A stretch of 64,000 nt of DNA from Tolypothrix tenuis PCC 7101. GTDB taxonomy: Bacteria > Cyanobacteriota > Cyanobacteriia > Cyanobacteriales > Nostocaceae. The translations under genes and the position numbers were made by a program. Location: the NCBI RefSeq assembly GCF_002368295.1, contig NZ_AP018248.1, positions 2,663,977 through 2,727,976 on the forward strand, written 5' to 3'. The stretch's first letter is position 1, and each line of letters opens with the position of its first letter. Positions 8,301 to 16,194 of the stretch are shown one piece after another. The notes under the pieces were generated by a model, which saw only the letters and a list, made by a program, of their open reading frames with translations, did not search any database and was not told the DNA's origin.

Positions 8301-9004
8301 GTATGGGCTAAATCCAGATTTAATGCCCGAAATTGCACAATATCTCGTTCGCTAACGATGCCTATGGGGTATATTAATTCCGAGTCGCCTGCTGCTTGAG
8401 CTTCGACAATGACGATACAGCTAACCCGATGCTGGCTCATCTGTTGAGCTAAATCGAGTACAGAGGCGTTATGAGGCGCATGAATTACCTGAGTCAGCAT
8501 TACTTCCCGGACTAGGCGCAATTTCAGCAGATTAGCAGGTTGGAGAGCTTGACGGAGGCTGTTGTGAGTTACAATTCCCAGTAATTTTTCCTGCTCATCC
8601 ACAATCGGAAGATGGCGAATTTGATGCTGACGCATCAGAGATAGGGGAATTGCAGCATTGTAAGCATCGCTGTATTGCAGGGTGATGGCTTGTTGTGTCA
8701 TCACTTCGCCTACTTGAATGTTTGCTAAGTTTACCCCCATAGCAATGAGCCTGACTACGTCTCGCTCAGTAAATATACCTCGTATAGCTACTCCTTCGGT
8801 AACTAACACATAACTATTGATTCCCGAACTGGAAGAACTCAGTGTTGATGTGGACTTTGCATCATCTAAACTACAACTCCTACCTCGCGCCTGACTCATA
8901 AAAGCGATCGCATCCATCACAGTAGTATCAGGTGTCACAGTCAAAGGATGGGGATCGATAACCTGTGCAAGAGCAGGTAATGCGAAGAGATGGTCATTTT
9001 GCAT
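5336..9004 (-). CDS. Hybrid sensor histidine kinase: CBS pairs, four PAS domains, HisKA-HATPase, receiver
   Basis: 1222 residues with no membrane segment, so a cytoplasmic sensor. Domain order: four CBS motifs (about 12-300), a short coiled coil (300-340), then four PAS/PAC units. The first three end near VGVVDDITERK (~450), IITRNITKQKQAE (~600) and GMITDITERKQAE (~730), and the fourth near IVNTDITEKKSL (~850). The HisKA box has the phospho-acceptor His863 in GIAHDLNN. The HATPase domain shows the N box MNLCVNARDAMPDGG, ISDTGTGIPPEL and GKGTGLGLS. A C-terminal receiver (from about 1100) carries the phospho-accepting Asp1155 in VLIDIMMP. CBS pairs bind adenosine nucleotides and PAS domains bind small ligands or sense redox/light. 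The actual signal is unknown. The only same-strand neighbour is the SDR 18 bases downstream. Confidence 0.93.
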   Translation of the reverse strand: MQNDHLFALPALAQVIDPHPLTVTPDTTVMDAIAFMSQARGRSCSLDDAKSTSTLSSSSSGINSYVLVTEGVAIRGIFTERDVVRLIAMGVNLANIQVGEVMTQQAITLQYSDAYNAAIPLSLMRQHQIRHLPIVDEQEKLLGIVTHNSLRQALQPANLLKLRLVREVMLTQVIHAPHNASVLDLAQQMSQHRVSCIVIVEAQAAGDSELIYPIGIVSERDIVQFRALNLDLAHTQAVTVMSTPIFTVKPEDSMWAAYQQMQQRYIRRLVVTGDRSELLGIVTQSSFLNAVDPLEVSSVIITLQQQIAEKRNELHQQILERQQLEVELQQSNERLKLALEAAQAGSWDWDMVKNETIWTPYHEIIFGYQPGTPKRSYQDWANRVHPEDLPEVQASMQKAIANRQNYICEYRIILPDNQIRWVNARGSFYYNQYGQAIRLVGVVDDITERKLAESVLRQAREELEIRVAQRTSELSQEKQAFRALADNAPDIIARLDSHFRHLYVNRAIEAETGLPAHEFIGKTNEELGMPADQLTIWNKTLTQVFTTSQPAEIEFEFPSPMGVKYYQSRCVPEFDQNGTVASVLIITRNITKQKQAELAVRQSEAKYRCIVETAIEGVWAVDAEGKTTLVNQQMASMLGYTIEEMQAKSLFEFMDAQGKAIALQYWQRRQPGIKEQHDFKFCDRNGRDVWAIVSGTPMFDENGEYIGGLGMITDITERKQAEQKMREQAALIDIATDAIFVTNLHNKILFWSLGSERLYGFDAAEAIEKTAQELFNDDASQLAAAMNSTLEKGCWRGELEQVTKAGTKIIVESRWTLVQEESGQPKSILIVNTDITEKKSLEKQFLRAQRLESLGTLASGIAHDLNNIFTPILSISQLLPLRIPAVDSKTQELVEVLTKSAKRGSDLVKQILMFSRGTEGKPICLQIGHLLLEVAKVITQTFPKSIEITTNIPIRTLWMVKGYPTQIHQILMNLCVNARDAMPDGGTLDISAENQFIDEIYARMDLNAQVGNYVVITISDTGTGIPPELMDRIFDPFFTTKEPGKGTGLGLSTVMSIVKNSGGFVQVLSQEGKGTKFKVYLPAIEAAINEQASAVTIPTGNQELVMIVDDEVMVQLATKTTLEQANYRTLVASDGLEAIAIYVQNQQEINLVLIDIMMPSLDGFTAIRTLKKLNPQLKIIATSGLPTQSREALAAGAQEFLAKPYTAADLLSTLSSLIINID

Positions 9005-9800
9005 ATTGTACTCAATAGTTTTTATCTGCGATCGCCAAAATTCACCATGACAATGGGTAGAGAAAATTTGTGATTTGGCAATATTTTTCAGGTGGAATTT
9101 TCAAGGGTTTATCCCAATTGAGTCTATCTTCGACTTCTTTAATTTTTAGTTTATCTATTCACCAAAATATCCCGTATGCCATGAAAATATCAATCTCCAT
9201 ATCTATTAAACTTTTCTTATCAATAGATAACCCAGAGATATAAAAGCCTATATTAAATTTTTTTGTTGCGAAAATCACAGACAAAATATTGATATCGCAG
9301 TTTGCAAGTAAATGAGGTATCAACTAGGGAATAAATATCAAAATTCTTCTTCCTCATAGCTTGAAAATAGGGAAAATGTTACAGGGGAAGAGAGATTTTC
9401 ATGTTTGGTTTTGGGCTTTTTACATTGCAGCAAGGATTTTACAGCGTTACAGCTTACAATTAACGCACACTTGATTCCTATATATTTGAGAATTACTTTT
9501 AATTATTACTAATGATATTTGTCAATTTTTCCCTTGCGTCTTAAAACGCTCAAAATCAGCGCTTTGAAGCTTTTAAGCTTCTATATCACCATCTTACCTT
9601 GAATCAATTTATTTTAATAGATTGCCAACTCTTAGATCATCCTTATGATACAGAATAAATGCATTATTATTTTCGCATCTACCATTAGATATATTTAAGG
9701 AATATTACTTAAGCAAAAGTTGCTGCCCAGATCCCCGACTTTTTCAAAAAGGCGGAGATCTAAATCTCGCTAAAGTCAGCAACATTCCACCCTACACATA
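9005..9800. other. Non-coding gap upstream of the hybrid kinase
   Basis: About 800 AT-rich bases with no credible gene on either strand. It presumably holds the promoter of the minus-strand kinase. Near its far end (9729-9761) is a hairpin-forming repeat, AGATCCCCGACTTTTT with its near-inverse, immediately downstream of the VOC gene that reads into the gap. This may end that transcript, but it lacks a clean T-run. A small palindrome GAAGCTTTTAAGCTTC lies near 9566. Confidence 0.5.
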
Positions 9801-10196
9801 CTACGCCAAAGCATAATCGCGATTATATTCAACTAACTCAATTTCATTACCATCGGGGTCGTTGACATAAATTCTATGCTTTGTTTCTGGTGCTGTCATT
9901 GTGTAATAATCAATGCCTTTAGCTTCTAGTAATGCTTTCATAGCTTCGCCATCATTAATTACAAAGCCGACGTGATTAATCCCAATACTTTCGTAGGGTT
10001 TATGTACTCGCTCTTGTTCTGAGTCATCATTCAAGGCTAAATAAAACTGATTGTTACCAAAATGCATCCAGCGATCGCCATTGAATATTCCTTCGGCTCG
10101 CACATACCAATCAGGAAATAAAGTTTGGTAAAAATTCCGGCTGGCATCGATATCTTTACAAGAAATGTTAATGTGTTCAAAGCGAATCATAGTCAT
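9801..10196 (-). CDS. VOC superfamily protein
   Basis: 131 residues, one complete vicinal-oxygen-chelate protein. The opening MTMIRFEHINISCKDIDASR provides the first metal-ligand His. The midpoint GINHVGFVINDGEAMKALLE opens the second module, and the end RIYVNDPDGNEIELVEYNRD carries the C-terminal Glu ligand. This resembles glyoxalase/dioxygenase-type members but not a specific enzyme. The ribosome binding site GGAG lies 8-11 bases upstream of the ATG at 10196. It is unlinked to the other VOC gene at 3163. Function beyond fold is not assignable. Confidence 0.85.
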   Translation of the reverse strand: MTMIRFEHINISCKDIDASRNFYQTLFPDWYVRAEGIFNGDRWMHFGNNQFYLALNDDSEQERVHKPYESIGINHVGFVINDGEAMKALLEAKGIDYYTMTAPETKHRIYVNDPDGNEIELVEYNRDYALA

Positions 10197-10608
10197 AGTT
10201 GGCTCCTTTAAAATGGAAAAATAGAAGACTTATGAATTTTAATTAGTTCGTAATTTAGATTAGTCAAATAATCTCCTGTAAAGGATTAGCAAAGATATTA
10301 ATATTTGGTTTTTAGCAAAAGAATAGTGATTGTATAGAACAGAATTCAGAAATCAGGAACGGAGCCTGAGACTCAGAAAGCTCCGATCATAAATGTGGCA
10401 AGTCTTGCGCCTAAGTTGGCAATGATACCAATGACTAGGCTTTCTATAGCTGGGGTGATTTATTTTCTTGCTCTAAATAAATCATAGTCGAAATGATTAT
10501 GAGTTGCAACTAGCTGAGATAAAAAATCGCAGATGTTGTTGATCTGCGATCGCAAAAGTCAAATCCCTCCGAAGAGAATTTGGATGAGGTTGATGTTATG
10601 TGAAAGTA
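10197..10608. other. Non-coding gap with an unassigned short hydrophobic frame
   Basis: 412 bases between the VOC gene and the methyltransferase-like gene. A plus-strand frame from about 10340 to 10485 reads through PIINVASLAPKLAMIPMTRL and SIAGVIYFLALNKS to a TAG. It has no ATG at its start, only a GTG or internal ATGs, and no clear ribosome binding site. It could be a degraded membrane peptide. I do not call it a gene. Nothing else is recognised. Confidence 0.4.
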
Positions 10609-11265
10609 TTACCAAATAAATGGAATCAAACGGGCGCTAGATTTTTGGTACTCATCATAGTCTGGATACTTGGCAGACATAGACTGTTCTTTCTGTGATA
10701 CGCGTTGTAAGTAGATGGCAAAAACGATTCCAGGTAGCAAATAAGCCCAAGGCGAACCGGCTACCACACTAAAACTTAAATACCGTAGCAAATCGCCAAA
10801 ATAATTAATATTACGCGAAAAACGCCAGATACCATCACGAACTAGCCCCGCACCATAATCCTTGGCGGTTAGCTTTTGGACATCGGCGGTAGCATTGATC
10901 AGTGTACCAAAGGTATATAAAGGCAATGCTATGGCGGTTGCCGTTATTGATAAAGGAATAGGATTAGTAAATGCCAAGTAGCCTGGTAGGGCATAAAGAA
11001 CGCCGACGAACAACAGCGCGAATAAGAACCTACTAATCCCTATAGGTTCATTAAATATCTGACGGCGTTGGGGATAAAACCACTGTTCCAACAACCACCA
11101 CAGACAATAGCTGATGTGCAGACAAAGATAAATAACCTGTCGTAAATCTTGGATGCCGAAGACAACAGCAAAGATTAGCAACAGGATAATTGTAATAACT
11201 TTAGCTATGTTAATAGCTGTGAGCGCTGTTAACCCTGTTTTTTCGGCGTTGGCAGTATTCTCCAT
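10609..11265 (-). CDS. Isoprenylcysteine carboxyl methyltransferase/DUF1295-like integral membrane protein
   Basis: 218 residues with about five or six membrane segments. The C-terminal signature is LVRDGIWRFSRNINYFGDLL, then SPWAYLLPGIVFAIYLQRV, then EQSMSAKYPDYDEYQKSSA and RLIPFIW. This is the conserved C-terminal half shared by ICMT, DUF1295/steroid 5-alpha-reductase-like and NnrU-type membrane enzymes, which bind SAM or NADPH there. The precise reaction is unknown. The SDR gene lies 36 bases upstream on the same strand, so a two-gene lipid- or isoprenoid-modifying operon is possible. That is inference from neighbourhood only. Confidence 0.75.
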   Translation of the reverse strand: MENTANAEKTGLTALTAINIAKVITIILLLIFAVVFGIQDLRQVIYLCLHISYCLWWLLEQWFYPQRRQIFNEPIGISRFLFALLFVGVLYALPGYLAFTNPIPLSITATAIALPLYTFGTLINATADVQKLTAKDYGAGLVRDGIWRFSRNINYFGDLLRYLSFSVVAGSPWAYLLPGIVFAIYLQRVSQKEQSMSAKYPDYDEYQKSSARLIPFIW

Positions 11266-11301
11266 AAGTTTACCGACTCAATATTTTAAAGTTACTAACT
11301 T

Positions 11302-12075
11302 TCATGTGCGCCGATTAACCAGTGTAGCGCTAGCTTGATCAACAGGCATAAGTACTACTTCATTGATATTCACATGAGGCGATCGCGTAGTGCAGAAAAA
11401 TATCACATCAGCCACATCTTCTGGCGTTAGGGGTTGCACTCCTTGGTATACTTTTTTGGCGCGATCGCTATCGCCATGAAACCGCACATCGCTAAATTCC
11501 GTTTCTACCATACCGGGATCGACAGAAGTCACCCGCACAGGAGTACCTAACAAATCTTGTTTTAAACCTTCAGAAATTGCTCTGACAGCAGCTTTTGTAC
11601 CACAATAAACATTGCCGTTGGGGTAGGTTTGATGTCCGGCTATCGAACCAATATTTACCACATGACCGCGATCGCGTTTTACCATCCCCGGCACTACATA
11701 ACGGGTAAGGTAAAGTAAGCCCTTGATATTGGTATCAATCATTTCTTCCCAGTCTGTAAAGCTGCCTTCATGCAACTTGTCTAAACCGCGACTCAGTCCC
11801 GCATTATTTATTAGTATGTCAATCTCTGACCAAGCATTAGGGAGACTGGAAATAGCAGATTCCACAGCCAGGCGATCGCGCACATCTAGTTGTAACAAAT
11901 AAGTTTCAGTACCAAATTCTCCACGGAGGTTAGCAGCTAACTCCTGTAACCGTTCCAGCCTTCGCGCCGCCAAAATCAACCTTGCACCCGCACCAGCAAA
12001 AACTTTGGCACAAGCAGTCCCAATCCCACTACTTGCGCCAGTGATCAGAATAATTTGATTTTGCAGGGAAATCAT
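11302..12075 (-). CDS. SDR family oxidoreductase (YdfG/serine-dehydrogenase-like)
   Basis: 257 residues. The cofactor motif is TGASSGIG near residue 13, with RRLERL after the second strand indicating NADP preference. LINNAGLSRG, NIGSIAGHQ and the catalytic YCGTK (Tyr-x3-Lys) follow. The C-terminal RSPHVNINEVVLMPVDQASA closely fits the YdfG/3-hydroxy-acid dehydrogenase branch of classical SDRs. It probably reduces or oxidises a small hydroxy acid or keto compound. The gene leads the putative pair with the downstream methyltransferase-like gene, and its upstream side is STRR repeat sequence. Confidence 0.88.
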   Translation of the reverse strand: MISLQNQIILITGASSGIGTACAKVFAGAGARLILAARRLERLQELAANLRGEFGTETYLLQLDVRDRLAVESAISSLPNAWSEIDILINNAGLSRGLDKLHEGSFTDWEEMIDTNIKGLLYLTRYVVPGMVKRDRGHVVNIGSIAGHQTYPNGNVYCGTKAAVRAISEGLKQDLLGTPVRVTSVDPGMVETEFSDVRFHGDSDRAKKVYQGVQPLTPEDVADVIFFCTTRSPHVNINEVVLMPVDQASATLVNRRT

Positions 12076-12250
12076 TGTTAGTCAAGAGTCAAGAGTCTAG
12101 TGTCCATTGTCCAATAATTCGGAACAATTGACTAATTGGGGATTGGGGACTGGGGACTGGGGGAAAAGGGAAAGGAAAAAAAGGGAAATTATTATTACCC
12201 ATTACCCATTACCTATTACCAATGCCCAATGCCCAATGCCCCATGCCCTA
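12076..12250. repeat. STRR-type short tandem repeats
   Basis: Stacked heptanucleotide-type repeats: GTCAAGAGTCAAGAGTC, GGGGACTGGGGACTGGGGG, CCCATTACCCATTACC and CCAATGCCCAATGCCC. Such short tandemly repeated repetitive sequences are typical of heterocystous cyanobacteria. The open frames crossing this stretch are repeat-derived and are not called. Confidence 0.8.
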
Positions 12251-12251
12251 T

Positions 12252-13130
12252 TTACTTTTTCACAACCTGTAAACGCTGTGTCACCATCGTCATCCCATCT
12301 CCCCGGAGGATGACAGCAGAAAGCCATTGGCTACCAGGGGTTGAAGGTGCGCGTCCGACTTTAAAAAGTCCGCCAGAGTTGAGTAATTCTAAATCCACAG
12401 GTGTGGGGTTAAGATATTTGTCTGCTTTAATAGGTTCTTCTATGGCGGTTCCTAAAAGAAACTCATCGCCTAATGGTTCTTGAACAATCGCATCAAAATT
12501 ATATTGCTGTCCAACTTGGACTTGTTGTGGTAACTTAACATCAACTTGAGGTGGTTTGCTACCTGAAGTTAGCAGGGTACGTTCCGACAAGATATCTTGA
12601 CGGATGATTTTTGCACCTGCGATTCGCTGACGCGATCTAATTGTGGCGTTGAAACTTAAATTATTACTGTTAGCCGAAGGTAAACCAGTTATATTAGTGA
12701 CGGTTTCAGCCACAATCCCATTGCCTTGTGATTGCCAAGATTGCAGTTGGGTACTGTATCTTAATTTGGGATATCGTTTCCAGAGGTCAACTAAGGCTTT
12801 TTCTAAAGTTTGGCGATTTAAACCATCGCCATGAGTAAAACTAGGGCTGTAGAATTCGATTACCTTTTTAATATCACCTTGAGTAGCGGCTGTATCAATT
12901 TGTGTTAACAAATTTGTCAATTCGGAAGGTGCGTTTTGTGCGTATTTTCTAGCAGCTACACGCTCAGATGTTGATTTCCTAGAAAGTTGTGAGTTTCTTG
13001 GTGTACTGGCTTGAGTACATTGCCAAGTACTGACGATCCCCAGGGTCACTAAAGATAAAATTAGCCCGATGCTGGTGGGAAATTTGCAGCGGCGTTTCAG
13101 TAATAAAGTAATAATCTTAGTCATTGGCAA
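12252..13130 (-). CDS. Exported NTF2/SnoaL-like protein of unknown function
   Basis: 292 residues. The N-terminus (about residues 10-38) is basic then hydrophobic (FPTSIGLILSLVTLGIVSTW) and ends near QCTQAS, consistent with a signal or lipoprotein-like export sequence. Residues ~65-180 resemble the NTF2/SnoaL cone fold: LLTQIDTAATQGDIKKVIEF, YSPSFTHGDGLNRQTLEKAL, then a beta-sheet with YSTQLQSWQSQGNGIVAETV. The C-terminal ~100 residues are beta-rich with no family I recognise (VDVKLPQQVQVGQQYNFDAI, DGMTMVTQRLQVVKK). It is probably periplasmic or membrane-attached and conserved in cyanobacteria. No catalytic residues can be named. It is divergent from murG, 78 bases away. Confidence 0.7.
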   Translation of the reverse strand: MPMTKIITLLLKRRCKFPTSIGLILSLVTLGIVSTWQCTQASTPRNSQLSRKSTSERVAARKYAQNAPSELTNLLTQIDTAATQGDIKKVIEFYSPSFTHGDGLNRQTLEKALVDLWKRYPKLRYSTQLQSWQSQGNGIVAETVTNITGLPSANSNNLSFNATIRSRQRIAGAKIIRQDILSERTLLTSGSKPPQVDVKLPQQVQVGQQYNFDAIVQEPLGDEFLLGTAIEEPIKADKYLNPTPVDLELLNSGGLFKVGRAPSTPGSQWLSAVILRGDGMTMVTQRLQVVKK

Positions 13131-13208
13131 GAATTTACTGATTTCACTAGAGAAGGTGAGGAAATTGTTTTATCTTAGTTAAACTAAGCGCTAAACGGTA
13201 GGGTTTTG

Positions 13209-14285
13209 ATGGTAGAAGAAGCACCGATTAGGTTATTAATAGCAGCCAGTGGGACTGGTGGACATTTGTTTCCCGCGATCGCACTGGCCCAAAAACTTCC
13301 AGAATATGAAATTGAATGGTTGGGTGTCCCCAATCGTTTAGAAACTCAGCTTGTACCCAGACACTATCCTTTGCATACTATTGCAGTCGAAGGGTTTCAG
13401 CAAGGTTTTGGCATTTCGTCTTTTCGCATTTTAGGTAAACTCATTGGTTCGATTTTGGATGTGAGACGCATCCTCAAACAAGGTAATTTTCAGGGATTAT
13501 TTACCACGGGAGGTTATATAGCAGGCCCCGCCGTGATTGCGGCGCGTTCTCTAGGAATACCTGTAGTTTTCCACGAATCTAACGCTTTACCAGGTAAGGT
13601 AACACGCTTTTTCGGCCCTTGGTGTGATGCTGTGGCTGTGGGTTTTGATGTAGCTGCCCAGTATTTACCCCGTGCTAAAAATGTTTACGTTGGGACTCCC
13701 GTGCGATCGCAATTCCTCGATCCCGGAATCAATGTCTCGCTAGATTTACCCATCCCTGATGGCGTTCCCTTAATTGTTGTCTTTGGTGGTAGTCAAGGCG
13801 CAGTCGCAATTAATCAGTTAGTCCGTCAATCTGCACCCGCTTGGTTTGCAGCTGGCGCTTATGTAGTGCATTTAACAGGAGATAAAGATCCAGAAGCGGA
13901 TAGTCTCAAGCATCCCCAATATATCGCCTTGCCGTTTTACGATAATATGGCGGCCTTGTTGCGACGGGCAAATTTAGCCATTAGTCGTTCTGGTGCAGGT
14001 AGCTTAACAGAATTGGCGGTGTGTGGTACGCCAGCGATTTTAATTCCTTACCCCTTTGCAGCCGAAGATCATCAAACTTACAATGCGAAGGTGTTTACCA
14101 AAGCAGGCGCAGCCTTAGCATTCCAGCAATCAGAGTTAACCACCGAAATATTGCAGAATCAGGTTTTAGAATTATTGCACTCACCTAGCGAACTAGCCAA
14201 GATGGGAGAGAAAGCAAAAGCGATCGCAATTCCCGACAGTGCTGATAAATTAGCGCAATTACTGCGTGAAGTAGTGGAAAGGTAG
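13209..14285 (+). CDS. murG: UDP-N-acetylglucosamine-LPS/lipid II transferase MurG
   Basis: 358 residues from the ATG at 13209. A TTG three bases upstream is in frame but is the less likely start. MurG adds GlcNAc from UDP-GlcNAc to undecaprenyl-PP-MurNAc-pentapeptide (lipid I) on the inner face of the plasma membrane. The GT-B glycosyltransferase hallmarks are present: N-terminal AASGTGGHLFPAIALAQ (G-loop 1 for lipid I), FTTGGYIAGP, HESNALPGKVTR, FGGSQGAVAIN (G-loop 2) and the nucleotide-sugar site SRSGAGSLTELAVCGTPAIL followed by AAEDHQTYNAK. All motifs are intact and the length is normal. The gene is monocistronic here. Confidence 0.96.
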   Translation: MVEEAPIRLLIAASGTGGHLFPAIALAQKLPEYEIEWLGVPNRLETQLVPRHYPLHTIAVEGFQQGFGISSFRILGKLIGSILDVRRILKQGNFQGLFTTGGYIAGPAVIAARSLGIPVVFHESNALPGKVTRFFGPWCDAVAVGFDVAAQYLPRAKNVYVGTPVRSQFLDPGINVSLDLPIPDGVPLIVVFGGSQGAVAINQLVRQSAPAWFAAGAYVVHLTGDKDPEADSLKHPQYIALPFYDNMAALLRRANLAISRSGAGSLTELAVCGTPAILIPYPFAAEDHQTYNAKVFTKAGAALAFQQSELTTEILQNQVLELLHSPSELAKMGEKAKAIAIPDSADKLAQLLREVVER

Positions 14286-14586
14286 AAAATCAACTACTAA
14301 ATGCAGAGTATGAGGAGTGACTTTTTTAAATCTGCATATTTTTTGGTGGATGAATCTGGCGTAAATAGATGCTTGCAACTGTAGGAAAAACCGTAATTCC
14401 TACAATAAGAATTGATGGAACTGCAAAAACATTAAACCGTTGACTATAGCAGCACAAAAATATCAACGGTTTAGCATATTTTGATGATCTCAACAGACTA
14501 GCAAAACGATCCCCATGCAGATGACATTTTGATTCCTGTCTCGATATGCTTAATTTATAACGAGTTCTCATTTCGAGCAAACCAAA
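14286..14586. other. Gap between murG and a small secreted protein
   Basis: 301 bases. An 84-codon minus-strand frame (14326-14580) has atypical composition and no recognisable motif, so it is not called. I see no terminator or promoter with confidence. Confidence 0.4.
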
Positions 14587-15063
14587 ATGCTAGCAAGTAC
14601 TGTCATGCAACGATTGGCCTGTAGTTCTTTAATTATTTCATCTTTAATTGCAATAGCAGGACATTCAGCTATGGCTCAAAGTCCGATAATTCATGCTCAA
14701 ATGGGGATCAATTATGCAGCAAAAGTCAAGGCTTTTGATAGCAATGATGTAATTAAAATTGCTCAATCTCCTAGCGGAATTGATGAAAAAGCTGCCGTTG
14801 ACTTAGTCGCTAAACTACCACAAGTCAAACGTAAAACTAGAGAAATTGAACAACTTTCTAAGGGAAAGATTCGTGTCGCTACAATGATTGATAGTTCACC
14901 AACTCCCGAAGCACCTTACTACACGGTGCGAGTTGTAGAAAATCATGTAGACCATGTTGACACCATTTATTTATTCCGGGTCTTGAATCCCAGTGGTAAC
15001 ATTCAAGTTTACGATATTCTCAAGGATGAATATATCTCCTTAGAAACATGGAAACCTAATTAA
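14587..15063 (+). CDS. Secreted protein of unknown function
   Basis: 158 residues. A signal peptide spans residues 1 to ~31 (hydrophobic SSLIISSLIAIAGHSAMAQ with likely cleavage after AMA). A second ATG at 14605 (MQRLACSS) is an equally good start. The mature part has a charged middle (VDLVAKLPQVKRKTREIEQL) and a beta-rich end (YYTVRVVENHVDHVDTIYLF, RVLNPSGNIQVYDI). I do not recognise a family. The compact layout resembles small periplasmic proteins conserved among cyanobacteria. The downstream small membrane protein starts 11 bases after the stop, so the two are probably co-transcribed. Confidence 0.7.
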   Translation: MLASTVMQRLACSSLIISSLIAIAGHSAMAQSPIIHAQMGINYAAKVKAFDSNDVIKIAQSPSGIDEKAAVDLVAKLPQVKRKTREIEQLSKGKIRVATMIDSSPTPEAPYYTVRVVENHVDHVDTIYLFRVLNPSGNIQVYDILKDEYISLETWKPN

Positions 15064-15074
15064 CAATTTGTAAA

Positions 15075-15320
15075 ATGCAAGACAAAAAGCCCATAAGTCC
15101 GTGGAATTACAAACCTTGGTGGTGTCAACCCTGGTCTATAGTTCTTACAGGTATAACGCTGATTAGTGGTAGTTGGCTAATATTTAAAACTATTTGGCTA
15201 ACAGTTATCATCTCTATACCTATCTTGCTTTGGATGGGCTTTTTTCTATTAATCTGGCCGCAACTAATTATTCGCAGTGGTATTTTAGATTCTTACCAAA
15301 ACCAAAATTTAGATCATTGA
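15075..15320 (+). CDS. Small two-helix membrane protein (DUF6737-like)
   Basis: 81 residues. After a polar, tryptophan-rich start (SPWNYKPWWCQPWSI) come two membrane helices (about residues 22-40 and 44-62) and a short polar tail. This layout resembles the cyanobacterial DUF6737 family as I remember it, whose function is unknown. The start lies 11 bases after the stop of the secreted protein, suggesting a two-gene unit. Family assignment is by recollection of the SPWNYKPWWCQPW start and is moderately sure. Confidence 0.7.
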   Translation: MQDKKPISPWNYKPWWCQPWSIVLTGITLISGSWLIFKTIWLTVIISIPILLWMGFFLLIWPQLIIRSGILDSYQNQNLDH

Positions 15321-15378
15321 TAATTTTGGGTTGCAGTCTCGCTATCAAACTATAATTTAATTTCTGAAATCAACGTAG

Positions 15379-15406
15379 GGTGCGTTAGCCTTAGGCGTAA
15401 CGCACC
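15379..15406. repeat. Palindromic repeat, GGTGCGTTA...TAACGCACC
   Basis: Near-perfect 28 base inverted repeat in the gap after the DUF6737-like gene. A sibling lies at 15704-15732 and a larger relative at 58499-58569. This G(A/T)TGCGTTA type is dispersed across cyanobacterial genomes. As RNA it would form a strong hairpin and might end the upstream transcript, though no T-run follows immediately. Confidence 0.65.
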
Positions 15407-15703
15407 TTTCTATTTTATAAGAAGTTATGAGGTGGCGGATTGGCATTTTCCCCGTTATACAAGAAAATTTGGTGCATTTTACTCGTTTACTTAATAGCGT
15501 TTAAATACTCACTAAGTAGCCAAAATCAGCATCCAATTTAATACCATGCCTTCCTTTAGTTAGAAGGTAAGGCAATTAATTTTAATTAACCTTTTGAATA
15601 TAACGCAAATTTGATTTCTGATTTTGGGATTTTTACCCAAAATTCCACAGAAATATTTGTCAGATTACTTGACGACTCAGATTCGATTTTTGAAGTTCAC
15701 GTA

Positions 15704-15732
15704 GGATGCGTTAGCGATAGCGTAACGCATCC
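15704..15732. repeat. Palindromic repeat, GGATGCGTTA...TAACGCATCC
   Basis: Second copy of the same palindrome family, with arms GGATGCGTTA (15704-15713) and TAACGCATCC (15723-15732). It lies about 90 bases upstream of the psaJ-like gene. The rest of 15321-15821 holds no other recognisable element. Confidence 0.65.
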
Positions 15733-15821
15733 GCACCAAAGCTGAGATTTTTTCAGAAATCAAATCGGATTCTTATTGTAATCAAACATCTGCAATCATT
15801 CACTGAATTTAGGAGTCATCA

Positions 15822-15971
15822 ATGCAGAAATCCAACGACCAATCACGCTATTTTCAGAAATATCTTTCTCTTGCACCAGTTCTGTCCGTACTAACTATAT
15901 CCATAGCTTTTTCTATATGGGCGATTTTTAATTTTATCTTCCCCGATTTGCTTTTTCATCCCATGCCATAA
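15822..15971 (+). CDS. psaJ: Photosystem I subunit IX (PsaJ)-like peptide
   Basis: 49 codons beginning MQKSNDQSRYFQKYLSLAPV and ending in FNFIFPDLLFHPMP. The FPDLLFHP ending is the diagnostic C-terminus of PsaJ, preceded by one transmembrane helix (about residues 17-40), as in the family. PsaJ is a 40-50 residue membrane subunit at the edge of photosystem I beside PsaF. The ribosome binding site AGGAG (15811-15815) is well spaced (6 bases) from the ATG. The N-terminal half departs from the usual sequence (SSYLIKFISTAPVA in common PsaJ, from memory), and there is no psaF next to it. It may therefore be a second, divergent copy rather than the main psaJ. Reading frame, helix and C-terminal motif are seen directly. 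Paralogue status is inference. Confidence 0.8.
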   Translation: MQKSNDQSRYFQKYLSLAPVLSVLTISIAFSIWAIFNFIFPDLLFHPMP

Positions 15972-16194
15972 TCATGCGTAATCTGCTTTACAGCGATTTT
16001 CAGGTAAATGAACCACATCTTTATATCTTACGCAAATGAACAAAGAAATACAGATATTAGCGTGTGGTCTAAATACATGAAAACTGCTTTAAGAAGACGC
16101 AATTACCTACAAATGATTATGTTTCAGGCAGAAATTTAAATTCTGCCTGTAATTGTCTTTAATTCCAATTAAAACGTTTATATCAATTCACAAT

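Noticed and set aside
10340..10485. Short hydrophobic plus-strand frame (SIAGVIYFLALNKS end)
   Set aside because: No ATG at a sensible start and no ribosome binding site. Could be a relic of a membrane peptide, but I cannot support a gene.
14326..14580. 84-codon minus-strand frame between murG and the secreted protein
   Set aside because: Composition is atypical, no motif, no ribosome binding site, and it ends in intergenic-type sequence.
15822..15971. Idea that the psaJ-like gene belongs to a far-red photosystem cluster
   Set aside because: None of psaA, psaB, psaF, psaL or chlF-type genes is present within the window, so there is no support for such a cluster.
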